Part shown: positions 24,161 to 34,946 of the stretch, one piece after another | How the letters are laid out: the number at the start of each line of letters is the position of its first letter | Position numbering within the stretch: the first letter of the stretch is position 1 | Assembly (NCBI GenBank): GCA_954871525.1 | Contig: OX940862.1 | Span: 38,618,232 to 38,682,231 of the forward strand | Direction of reading: 5' to 3' | From: Parietaria judaica | Lineage: Eukaryota > Streptophyta > Magnoliopsida > Rosales > Urticaceae | DNA length: 64,000 bases | The notes under the pieces: generated by a model | The model's database searches: none | Seen by the model: only the letters and a program-made list of their open reading frames with translations | What the model was told of the DNA's origin: nothing | Position numbers and translations under genes: made by a program

Positions 24161-26920
24161 TGTTGGACATGTGTGTCCTTAAACAAGATATTTTATCCCT
24201 TTGTAAAAGATTATGACAAGTCGTTGAATAAAGATGATGCTTATTATGATAATCTTATTATAGTTTCTGATAGAGTAAAATAGAATGTTTGATTCCTTAG
24301 TTCGTGAAGGATGCAATTATGTTATTATTATCACAACAGAGTCAATGTGAGGAAGAATTAATAATCATAATAATTGAACTTAAAATGCTCATGACCTGAT
24401 CAACTGGGTGGGAGCCCATTAATCGTACAAGGTCATTAATGTGACTAAGTGATAATCCTATTCTGGATTTTGTGTGTGTCACACTCACTAGAAGTGCATT
24501 AAGTATGAAGTGTCTTCATACTGGACTGGACCTGACTTAAACTCCGGAAGTTATCATATAAGACCGTCACTGATAACTTGGAGTTGAGTCACTAGTAGAT
24601 GATCAAATGGATATTCGATCTAAGTCCTGAGTGATCTTGAGTCCAAGCTGTTAACTTGATTGTTCTTTGATTTAACCGTTAAAGAACACGAAATATTACA
24701 GCTGTTCCCAACACTATTATTTTGGGAACATGATAGTCAGCAGTAAGGATAGCTTGGTCATAGACATGGGCATCACACAACTCTCCTTAGAGTGATGATG
24801 ATTCCCTTGATTGTCGGTGGTGAGAAGTGAGAGATACCCATGCGCAACTTATGAATCGAAACCATAAGTGGGTTACTCATGATATTGCTGACTGAGTCAA
24901 GGATGAAAATACAATGAGGGGCATAACGGTAAAAACCGCCTGCTCATTTATGAATCATCAAGTGAAAGATCAATAACCAGAATTTGATTGTATCAATGGA
25001 CACCCTGCTATTATAAAGGGAATAATATATACCGTATCACTAAAGAGTGCAGCCTCGGGTCTATAGTGGAGTCACTTCGAGGTTTGACGAACAACTAGCA
25101 GTTCGTTGGAGCTTAAGTGATACGGGTCCATGGTCCCCAGGATAGCTCCGTAACGGATGATACGTACGTGATTAAAATACATTCTGGATAATGTTTAATC
25201 ATTTGGCTTGACTTATAAAACTGAAAGGTCTGTGTCAGACATCAGATAGTTTTATCATTGGCGTGGCAAAAGTATCATATTTTGGTACACGAAATTAACT
25301 GAAAAAAAGAAAGTTAGAATTTAGATTTTCTATCAGCACTATGTTGTTGGAAATTAAATTCTAAGCAGCTTTTCTTTTTGAACCAAGTCATTTCGACTTA
25401 CGGTTAGTGATTTATGGATTTTCTAAGTTTGTGATCGGTTCGATAAACTTTGAAATTAAATCACATGTCACGAATTTAAATGATGGTGTGGCACCATGAC
25501 ATTTTCATGTGTGATATTGAGATCAGGATTTATTAATATAATTTAATTATTTGGATTTAATTATTAATATCTTATTAATAATTAATTAATAATTAATAGA
25601 TTTATATTAATAGATCTATCAGCACTATGTTGTTGGAAATTAAATGAATATATATATATTATGTGTAAATTCGAATTAGGGTTTATTATATGAAACCCTA
25701 GTTAAATTCGAATGACATGATTTGGTATTTCTATATTTGCGGCATAAGTACCAAATATTTTGGTATTTTGGCAAATCCCTAAGATCAATATTATCCATTG
25801 GATCGGTTATGATTTAGTATCAACCGTTGGATTAGGATATTGATAAATTCAAAATTAATAACTTGGTGACCAAGTTTTATTTTTTGAATTTGATTAATTA
25901 ATTATATCCGTTGGATCAGTCTAAGATTTAATCTATACCGTCGGATTGAGAATTGATTAATTATATATATATATCTATATATATTCGAATTATGTTTAAG
26001 GATAAATTCAAAAAAAAATATGTTTTAATAAATTTATTTATCCTAAACTTATTTGATCCATTAGATCGGTTTTAAGAATCATCTCAACCGTTGGATCTAG
26101 ATAATAATGATTCCAATTATATATATATATATATATCATAATTCGAATTTTATGATAATAAGAAGATAAGATTGGATTTTTGATTTATCTAAATCTTTCT
26201 TATTTAAATTAAATCCCTAATTAATTATATCCATTGGATTTAGATGAGATTAAATCTGGACCATTGGATTAAGATAATTAATTATATTTAATTAATGAAA
26301 TTCGAATTTAGGGAGGGAATATCTCCAAATCGGTTACAGTCTTGAGCCTATAAATAGGGAGCTCATTCTACACATTTTTCACACCTTTCCCCAGAGAAAA
26401 ATTCGAACTCTCCCTCTTCCTCAGGGTCTGCGAATTTTCTCTCTGATCTCTTTCTTCTGGTTCGGCTTAGGAGACTATTTCTCCGGAAGCTTAAAAAGAA
26501 CCATCAGTTAAAGTTTTGCGACGGAGTCCTGCCGGCGAAGCCCACGCTTCGGTACGAGGATTCCAGGAGAATATCCCGGAAGATCACGGGAGATTCCCTC
26601 AGCACCGGCGGAGCCCTGCCCGATTCAGAGCGCGCAGCCGGAAATCGTCAAACGAGGTACGGCCTTATGCATTGGGTTAATAAATGCAAACATTTACTTC
26701 TTTCTATTTATTTCCTATTATGACTAGTTTATTAATAATGAGTTATGAATATTAAATTGCATAATATTTATCAGATCTTGGGATATGGATATTATCCGAT
26801 ATTCGGACCGTTGTTTGGATAACAAGTTTTCCGCTTTAAAATAATTTTTAAATGTTACCCTGACGGTTCGGACGTATAAATCGTGATAATTATACGGAAT
26901 CCGAGACGTGATTTCCAACA
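24161..26920 (+). repeat. 5' LTR of the nested copia element
   Basis: The LTR is 2760 bp, long for a copia element. A TATA box (TATAAATAG) lies at 26349-26357. U3 holds hairpins at 24502-24522, 24662-24687 and 24703-24730, a branched inverted-repeat region at 25032-25125 and four copies of a CCGTTGGAT-type paired motif at 25794-26273. A 30-bp segment (25330-25359) is copied exactly at 25616-25645, and the second copy is absent from the 3' LTR. Confidence 0.93.
26349..26357 (+). promoter_or_regulatory. TATA box of the nested copia 5' LTR
   Basis: TATAAATAG sits in CCTATAAATAGGGAGCTC, with the expected spacing to a CT-rich transcribed region. The identical box is at 33645 in the 3' LTR. Confidence 0.75.
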
Positions 26921-26922
26921 AT

Positions 26923-26935
26923 TGGTATCAGAGCC
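26923..26935 (+). other. Primer-binding site of the nested copia element
   Basis: TGGTATCAGAGCC begins two bases after the LTR end. It is complementary to the 3' end of initiator tRNA-Met. Confidence 0.92.
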
Positions 26936-28483
26936 ATAGTTCAAGGATAAATAATTACGTAATTTAATTAATGGGTTTAAAGAACAAATTATTTGATGAA
27001 TAAATTAATAATTAAAATTGAAATTTATTTCTAGATATTTTAATATTAATTTAATTGATTCCCGACCCGAAAAATCAGACCGGAAATATGGCCGGGCTGC
27101 TAGGCGCAGCCCAGGCCGTGGCACGGGATGACCAGGGGCTGCCGCTGCAGCCCCAGGGTCAAAACCCTAGTCGCCACGGGCCAGGCCCGTAGCGAAGCCC
27201 ACGCCAGGGCGAGGCCCAGGGCGAGACCCTTGCGGGTTGCCCTGGCGCGCAGCGCCTGGGCCTCGCTCTCTGGCTGCGGCCCACGCTGCCTGGAAGCGGA
27301 ATGGGCCTGCGGGCCCAGCGCGAGGTGGGCGCTGCCCTGGCCTCTTCGGCTGGTTGGGCGTGGCCTCTCCTAGGGATGTGGGCCCGGGCTTAGGCCCGGA
27401 GGGCCCACGTGCATAATTTTTTAATTATGGGTCGGAATTTATTCCGACCCGGATCCCTAGAAATAATTAATTATATTCATCATAGATATAATTTATTATA
27501 ACCTATTTTCATAACCCTTAAACATAGTGTCTATGTTTGGATCATTATTAATATGTCATATTTAGGATAGATATAAATAATAAAGAGTAAATGTAAATGA
27601 GTTTATTATGAGTCGGAAAAATTTCAATCGTACAATCTTGCCTAAGGAAGAGGGAATCAAAAGTGGGGCCGGTTCACCATCCACTTCTGGGTGACCGGTT
27701 AGGACCTCTCCCATCGACCTGGAGAGCGTACGAATTGATCTATCACTACCGACAAAATAATAAACACAATACAAGGGGCTTATTTAATTACGTGTCGTAA
27801 TAAATAAATCCGAAATATAAACCATTAATGTGTCATTAATAGTTTATATATTAAGTTTTTATAACTTAGTATAAGAAAGAAAAAACGTTATCTCCTAAAA
27901 ACAATGGCAAGTATAGAATACATTAAAGGTCTCCATTATTACTAACACAAGGTCTGCTGACCACACCGCCTCGAGTCACCCTAGTGTCTCCATTCCCTAA
28001 GGAAGGTGTGCTTGTGGAAGGTTTAACAACGTGATAGTTCCAAAAGAATATGGGGACGGAGGAATCTTGGAAATGGACCGCGAGTCACCCTAGTGTGACA
28101 ATTCCCTAAGGACGACGTTTCCAAGAGGATCCCGAGAACCGAAAATAATGGGTTAAACTTGCACGGAAGTTGGTACTTCCTGACCGTCTATGGTGATAGT
28201 TAATAATCATAGAGAACTTGGTGGTTCTTGTTATGAATATTAATTAAGTTTATGACTAAAACTTAGTTTAACCAAACTACACGGTTGATACCGCGAGTCA
28301 CTCTAGAGTGACCATGCCACTAAGGACGGCAACGACGTGTACAGTCGGTTAAATTATCACGAAATAGTTCAAAGGGTTTATTTAACGTTTCACCCAGAAC
28401 ATGTTTGCATCATGTAACTATTTCAAATAAAATATTTTCTAAAACATTCTACCTATAATAAAGTTTAATAAGTTTCTTTTTCA
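26936..28483 (+). other. Leader of the nested copia element
   Basis: Non-coding leader. Bases 27060-27430 are GC-rich. Three copies of a CGAGTCAC...CCCTAAGGA-type motif lie at 27972, 28081 and 28294; the second and third contain 16-base inverted repeats (GTCAC...GTGAC). These could act in RNA dimerisation or packaging, which is inference. Confidence 0.6.
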
Positions 28484-29332
28484 ATGCCAGTTAAAATGTC
28501 CAATCCTATCATGTCACTGCTTTCGAACAACACTCTCACCGGAAGTAACTTTCCAAAATGGAAGAGCAACATTAATATTGTCTTGATCAGTGAAAACATA
28601 CGTTTTGTTCTCACTGATGAATGTCCCCCTTCACCGGCTGCTAACAGCGCCAAAGGTGTAAAGGAAATCTATGACTCTTGGAATCATGCAAACAATCGTG
28701 CTAAGGCATATATGCTGGCTAGTATGACTGATTCACTGAGAGTCAAGCTAGAGGAAAAGGACGCTGCTTATGATATCATGGAATCTCTCCAAGGTATGTA
28801 TGGAAAGCAGTCTGAGCAAGCTCAACATGAAGCGACTCGTCGCTACATGAATGCCAAAATGAAACCAGGGACATATGTTCGTGACCATGTCATGAGTATG
28901 ACCAATTGGTTCAATGAGGCTGAGCTGCATGGGGCCGTGGTGGATGAGAAATCTCAGATCAGCATCATTCTTAATTCGCTGTCACCTGAGTTCGTTCCAT
29001 TCACTAGAAACTACATTATGAACAAACTTAAATATGGTTTGACACAGTTGATTAATGAGTTGCAAACCTTTGAGGACATCTCGGGTTTGGTTAAGAAGAA
29101 ATCTGAATTGAACGTAATGTTCAAGAAAGGTTCTTCTTCCAAAAACTCGATGATGAAGAAAAGGCCCAGTCCTAAAAAGAAATGGGGGAAGAATTTCCAG
29201 CCAAAGACAGAAAGCAAGAAAGCTGCTCAGAAAGGAAAATGCTTCCTTTGCAAGGAAGCGGGACATTGGAAAAGAGATTGTCCCAAGTTCCAAAATGAAA
29301 AGAATAATGAAAAAGGTGAGTGTCTCACCTAA
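28484..29332 (+). CDS. Gag of the nested copia element
   Basis: Intact 282-codon frame encoding a copia Gag (UBN2-type core). A lysine-rich linker and the zinc knuckle CX2CX4HX4C follow at C253, C256, H261, C266. Gag would form the particle that packages element RNA. The ATG at 28484 is followed by a second one at 28496. The frame ends at TAA 29330-29332. A splice-donor-like GTGAGT at 29312 and a TTTTTCAG acceptor-like site ending at 29416 lie around the stop. Confidence 0.85.
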   Translation: MPVKMSNPIMSLLSNNTLTGSNFPKWKSNINIVLISENIRFVLTDECPPSPAANSAKGVKEIYDSWNHANNRAKAYMLASMTDSLRVKLEEKDAAYDIMESLQGMYGKQSEQAQHEATRRYMNAKMKPGTYVRDHVMSMTNWFNEAELHGAVVDEKSQISIILNSLSPEFVPFTRNYIMNKLKYGLTQLINELQTFEDISGLVKKKSELNVMFKKGSSSKNSMMKKRPSPKKKWGKNFQPKTESKKAAQKGKCFLCKEAGHWKRDCPKFQNEKNNEKGECLT

Positions 29333-29740
29333 TAATTTACTTATCACACATTTGTTTTAGAAAGTCTTTTCTCCAAAGATCTAAAACTGAAACATGTGAC
29401 ATTCTTTGTTTTTCAGAAGCAGCTAAGGAGTGATTGCTGGAAGTCGTCCGAGAGTCTCGGAGATAGATTTTGGCACGATAAAGAAACTCTTTTATTTTAC
29501 TCATTTATTTTGTAAGGATCTCATGAAAGGTGATTTGAAAACCTTTCATTTTAATTTTTTTTAGTAAAATTCATCTTTGATCCCATGCAATGTTGAGTAA
29601 ACATCTGAGTTCTTTTGTCAAAAGGGGTTGATCATGATCATGACAAACTCTTTAAAGGAAATTGAAGGCAAATGCAAATTAATTGTTGAGCCAATGTGAC
29701 AAAGTCACAAATGTAAGATAACAGTGTCTGTTATCAAAAG
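29333..29740 (+). other. Remnant spacer where protease and integrase are missing
   Basis: In related copia elements this interval holds about 2 kb of protease and integrase coding sequence. Here about 400 bases remain and no motif of either enzyme is readable. The deletion junction lies somewhere inside. Confidence 0.7.
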
Positions 29741-29835
29741 AGAGTGCCGAAACCACGGTCCCAAATCAGAACCAAGGGGTACTCAGACGTAGTGGGAGGT
29801 TCAAAAGACCTGTTGAGCGCTACGAGCACACCCAG

Positions 29836-31590
29836 TTGGAATTTCACCTAGCTGTCACAGACACTAGTGTTGAAGATCGCATAGGCTACAAACAAGCTAT
29901 GGAGGATCCTGATAAGGGAGAATGGCAGGAAGCCATGAACCAAGAAATAGAATCAATGGATTCTAATGAAGTCTGGGAACTTGTAGACTTACCGGATGGT
30001 TTCAAAACCATTGGCTGTAAGTGGGTATACAAGCGAAAGAGAGGAGTGGACGGGAAGGTTGAAACCTTCAAGGCTAGACTAGTGGCAAAGGGTTTTACCC
30101 AGAGGGAAGGTATTGATTTCGATGAAACCTTCGCTCCAGTCGCTAAGTTCAAGTCCATCCGGATTCTCATGGCCATAGCCTGTAGTCTCAATTATGAGAT
30201 TTGGCAGATGGACGTCAAAACCGCATTCCTGAACGAGTACATTGACGAAAACATCTATATGGACCAACCAGAAGGGTTCGTGCAACATGGTCAAGAAGGG
30301 AAAGTTTGTAGATTACTTAAATCCATTTATGGATTAAAGCAAGCTTCCAGATCCTGGAATCTGAGGTTTGATGAAACCATCAAAGCCTATGGATTCATTC
30401 AAAATGTCACTGAGGCCTGCATTTATAAACTCAATGACGAAACCGTGGAAATTTTTCTTGTTCTATACGTCGACGATATTCTTCTCATTGGAAACAGTGT
30501 GAAGAAACTATCGGACGTAAAAGCGTGGCTATCTACGCAATTCCAAATGAAGGACATGGCAGAAGCCAGCTATGTTCTTGGGATCCGTATATTCAGGGAT
30601 CGCAACAACAGGCTTCTGGCCTTATCGCAAGCAACTTACATTGATAAGGTGCTTGAACGTTTTGCAATGGCAAACTCCAAGGGAGGTAATTTACCGACCA
30701 GACATGGAGTGTTCCTTAGTAGGAAAGAATGCCCAACTTCTCCGGAAGAGCAAGATGTGATGAGGAGGATACCCTATGCTTCAGCAGTGGGAAGTCTGAT
30801 ATACGCTATGCAGTGTACTAGGCCAGAAATCTGTTACGCTGTGGGAATTGTTAGCAGATATCAATCCAACCCTGGTATGGCTCGCTGGACAGCAGTGAAG
30901 AACATTCTCAAGTATCTTCGGAGAACGAGAAACTATATGTTAGTGTTTTCAGGATCAGAACTGAATCCACTTGGATACACTGATTCAGACTTTATGTCTG
31001 ATAGAGACGCGAGAAAATCGACGTCAGGAGCAGTGTACACCCTTGCTGGTGGAGCGATATTCTGGAGAAGCATAAAGCAATCCTGTATCGCAGATTCCAC
31101 CATGGAAGCTGAATACGTGGCAGCCTGTGAGGCAGCCAAAGAATCAGGTTGGCTCAAGAATTTCTACATAGAACTGGGAGTTGTTCCAGATGTAGATGGG
31201 CCCCAAACACTATACTGTGACAACAGTGGTGCGGTGGCAAATTCTAAAGAGCCCAGAGACCATAACAAGGCAAAACATATAGAACGCAAATACCATCTCA
31301 TAAGAGAAATAGTGCGTCGTGGCGACGTAAGGGTTGTGAAAATAGCCTCGGAAGACAATCTGGCTGATCCATTCACCAAGACGTTGCCAGAGAAAATATT
31401 CAGGAGGCATCTGGAGAATATGGGTCTGAAAGACATGGGTCATCTTCTTTATGTACAAGTGGGAGATTGTTGGACATGTGTGTCCTTAAACAAGATATTT
31501 TATCCCTTAGTAAAAGATTATGACAAGTCGTTGAATAAAGATGATGCTTATTATGATAATCTTATTATAGTTTCTGATAGAGTAAAATAG
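29836..31590 (+). CDS. Reverse transcriptase-RNase H of the nested copia element
   Basis: Uninterrupted 584-codon frame. RT begins with the copia motif EWQEAM, then GCKWVYK, KARLVAKG, MDVKTAFLN, YGLKQASRSW and the catalytic YVDD. RNase H carries DSDFM, STMEAEY and YCDNSGA, and ends with NLADPFTK. The frame is open upstream of the ATG to about 29740, so the ATG is not necessarily the true start. At its end the frame runs through the polypurine tract and about 120 bases into the 3' LTR before a stop, which is unusual. RT and RNase H look intact, but the element lacks protease and integrase. Confidence 0.88.
   Translation: MEFHLAVTDTSVEDRIGYKQAMEDPDKGEWQEAMNQEIESMDSNEVWELVDLPDGFKTIGCKWVYKRKRGVDGKVETFKARLVAKGFTQREGIDFDETFAPVAKFKSIRILMAIACSLNYEIWQMDVKTAFLNEYIDENIYMDQPEGFVQHGQEGKVCRLLKSIYGLKQASRSWNLRFDETIKAYGFIQNVTEACIYKLNDETVEIFLVLYVDDILLIGNSVKKLSDVKAWLSTQFQMKDMAEASYVLGIRIFRDRNNRLLALSQATYIDKVLERFAMANSKGGNLPTRHGVFLSRKECPTSPEEQDVMRRIPYASAVGSLIYAMQCTRPEICYAVGIVSRYQSNPGMARWTAVKNILKYLRRTRNYMLVFSGSELNPLGYTDSDFMSDRDARKSTSGAVYTLAGGAIFWRSIKQSCIADSTMEAEYVAACEAAKESGWLKNFYIELGVVPDVDGPQTLYCDNSGAVANSKEPRDHNKAKHIERKYHLIREIVRRGDVRVVKIASEDNLADPFTKTLPEKIFRRHLENMGLKDMGHLLYVQVGDCWTCVSLNKIFYPLVKDYDKSLNKDDAYYDNLIIVSDRVK
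31455..31467 (+). other. Polypurine tract of the nested copia element
   Basis: CAAGTGGGAGAT directly precedes the 3' LTR. It would prime plus-strand DNA synthesis. Confidence 0.8.
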
Positions 31591-34215
31591 AATGTTTGAT
31601 TCCTTAGTTCATGAAGGATGCAATTATGTTATTATTATCACAACAGAGTCAATGTGAGGAAGAATTAATAATCATAATAAATGAACTTAAAATGTCCATG
31701 ACCTGATCAACTGGGTGGGAGCCCATTAATCGTACAAGGTCATTAATGTGACTGAGTGATAATCCTATTCTGGATTTTGTGTGTGTCACACTCACTAGAA
31801 GTGCATTAAGTATGAAGTGTCTTCATACTGGACTGGACCTGACTTAAACTCCGGAAGTTATCATATAAGACCGTCACTGATAACTTGGAGTTGAGTCACT
31901 AGTAGATGATCAAATGGATATTCGATCTAAGTCATGAGTGATCTTGAGTCCAAGCTGTTGACTTGATTGTTCTTTGATTTAACCGTTAAAGAACATGAAA
32001 TATTACAGCTGTTCCCAACACTATTATTTTGGGAACATGATAGTCAGCAGTAAGGATAGCTTGGTCATAGACATGGGCATCACACAACTCTCCTTAGAGT
32101 GATGATGATTCCCTTGATTGTCGGTGGTGAGAAGTGAGAGATACCCATGCGCAACTTATGAATCGAAACCATAAGTGGGTTACTCATGATATTGCTGACT
32201 GAGTCAAGGATGAAAATACAATGAGGGGCATAACGGTAAAAACCGCCTGCTCATTTATGAATCATCAAGTGAAAGATCAATAACCAGAATTTGATTGTAT
32301 CAATGGACACCCTGCTATTATAAAGGGAATAATATATACCGTATCACTAAAGAGTGCAGCCTCGGGTCTATAGTGGAGTCACTTCGAGGTTTGACGAACA
32401 ACTAGCAGTTCGTTGGAGCTTAAGTGATACGGGTCCATGGTCCCCAAGATAGCTCCGTAACGGATGATACGTACGTGATTAAAATACATTCTGGATAATG
32501 TTTAATCGTTTGTCTTGACTTATAAAACTGAAAGGTCTGTGTCAGACATCAGATAGTTTTATCATTGGCGTGGCAAAAGTATCATATTTTGGTACACGAA
32601 ATTAACTGACAAAAAGAAAGTTAGAATTTAGATTTTCTATCAGCACCATGTTGTTGGAAATTAAATTCTAAGCAGCTTTGCTTTTTGAACCAAGTCATTT
32701 CGACTTACGGTTAGTGATTTATGGATTTTCTAAGTTTGTGATCGGTTCGATAAACTTTGAAATTAAATCACATGCCACGAATTTAAATGATATTGTGGCA
32801 CCATGACATTTTCATGTGTGATATTGAGATCAGGATTTATTAATATAATTTAATTATTTGGATTTAATTATTAATATCTTATTAATAATTAATTAATAAT
32901 TAATAGATTTATATTAATAAATGAATATATATATATTTATATATATTATGTGTAAATTCGAATTAGGGTTTATTATATGAAACCCTAGTTAAATTCGAAT
33001 GACATGATTTGGTATTTCTATATTTGCGGCATAAGTACCAAATATTTTGGTATTTTGGCAAATCCCTAAGATCAATATTATCCATTGGATCGGTTATGAT
33101 TTAGTATCAACCGTTGGATTAGGATATTGATAAATTCAAAATTAATAACTTGGTGACCAAGTTTTATTTTTCGAATTTGATTAATTAATTATATCCGTTG
33201 GATCGGTCTAAGATTTAATCTATACCGTCGGATTGAGAATTGATTAATTATATATATATATATATATATCTATATATATTCGAATTATGTTTAAGGATAA
33301 ATTCGAAAAAAAAATGTTTTAATAAATTTATTTATCCTAAACTTATTTGATCCATTAGATCGGTTTTAAGAATCATCTCAACCGTTGGATCTAGATAATA
33401 ATGATTCCAATTTTATATATATATATATATATCATAATTCGAATTTTATGATAATAAGAAGATAAGATTGGATTTTTGATTTATCTAAATCTTTCTTATT
33501 TAAATTAAATCCCTAATTAATTATATCCATTGGATTTAGATGAGATTAAATCTGGACCATTGGATTAAGATAATTAATTATATTTAATTAATGAAATTCG
33601 AATTTAGGGAGGGAATATCTCCAAATCGGTTACAGTCTTGAGCCTATAAATAGGGAGCTCATTCTACACATTTTTCACACCTTTCCCCAGAGAAAAATTC
33701 GAACTCTCCCTCTTCCTCAGGGTCTGCGAATTTTCTCTCTGATCTCTTTCTTCTGGTTCGGCTTAGGAGACTATTTCTCCGGAAGCTTAAAAAGAACCAT
33801 CAGTTAAAGTTTTGCGACGGAGTCCTGCCGGCGAAGCCCACGCTTCGGTACGAGGATTCCAGGAGAATATCCCGGAAGATCACGGGAGATTCCCTCAGCA
33901 CCGGCGGAGCCCTGCCCGATTCAGAGCGCGCAGCCGGAAATCGTCAAACGAGGTACGGCCTTATGCATTGGGTTAATAAATGCAAACATTTACTTCTTTC
34001 TATTTATTTCCTATTATGACTAGTTTATTAATAATGAGTTATGAATATTAAATTGCATAATATTTATCAGATCTTGGGATATGGATATTATCCGATATTC
34101 GGACCGTTGTTTGGATAACAAGTTTTCCGCTTTAAAATAATTTTAAATGTTACCCTGACGGTTCGGACGTATAAATCGTGATAATTATACGGAATCCGAG
34201 ACGTGATTTCCAACA
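31468..34215 (+). repeat. 3' LTR of the nested copia element
   Basis: 2748 bp, nearly identical to the 5' LTR; I count 2 substitutions in the first 160 aligned bases. It has a longer AT run near 33240 and lacks the 30-bp internal duplication found in the 5' LTR. Confidence 0.93.
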
Positions 34216-34220
34216 GCAAT
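34216..34220. repeat. Target-site duplication GCAAT (right)
   Basis: Matches 24156-24160 exactly. Confidence 0.92.
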
Positions 34221-34946
34221 ACTACCAATAAGTGACGCACGACAAGGACGGGCCACACACACGGAGCTAGGCCTGAAGAGTAAACACGACGCCTGCCAAA
34301 GCAAAGCAACGACTCGGAATACGACAGTCTAATGAAAAATCTTTCCTAGAATGTTCCAATCCAGGTTGAAGCTAAGAAAAAACAAAAACAAAGGCGCCTG
34401 CACAGGCAAAAGCTCACAAGGAGATGCCCGAAACCAAAACGTCGTCACCACAAGCACTATAGCCGGTCCGGGAATAGCCCCGATAAACCGACCTATGTAA
34501 AAAGGCACCACAAGAAGTGCCAGTTAATAGAATTCTCCTTTTCTATTAATCACTTTTGTCTCTACTTGTATAGTTTTTTCCTAACCCTTACTGATTACTC
34601 AAAAACTGGGGGGTTACCGGAATAGGCTGAGACGAAAAAAAAAAACCCGAAGAAGTAAGCCGCTCAAAGCGCAAAAATTGGTAAAAGACCAAGCAACGCC
34701 ACTTGGCATAAAAAGACCTAGTAGGATCCGGGCCTCGATCCCGCCTACTCTGGCACAAAAAGACTTGGAAGGCCCGGACCTCGATCCCGCCAATCAGAGC
34801 ACCAACTCCAAGATAGTAAGCCGCCCATGAGCGCCAACTCCGGAAAAGCACCAGGGGCGCAAAACCTGGCACCAAAAGCCCAAGGTCATAAGTCGTTTAT
34901 AAACGCAGACTTTGGCAAAAACTGGAACCTCGTTTCCAGTTTTAAA
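34221..34946 (+). other. End of Tat pol and spacer
   Basis: The first 11 bases complete the pol frame to TAA at 34229-34231. The rest is a non-coding spacer with scattered short repeats containing GTAAGCCGC and GAGCGCC, forerunners of the tandem array that follows. Confidence 0.7.

Larger units (their letters stand above)
24161..34215 (+). mobile_element. Nested Ty1/copia retrotransposon with 2.75 kb LTRs
   Basis: Paired LTRs (TGTTGG...CCAACA), a primer-binding site for initiator tRNA-Met, gag, an RT/RNase H frame and a polypurine tract define the element. The GCAAT duplication proves it inserted into the Tat pol gene. Only about 500 bases separate gag from the RT region, so protease, integrase and the beginning of RT's upstream linker are deleted. 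It must therefore have relied on proteins from a relative, or was deleted after insertion. Confidence 0.93.

Noticed and set aside
27128..27373. 81-codon GC-rich plus-strand frame
   Set aside because: It lies in the untranslated leader of the nested copia element, has low complexity and no family resemblance.
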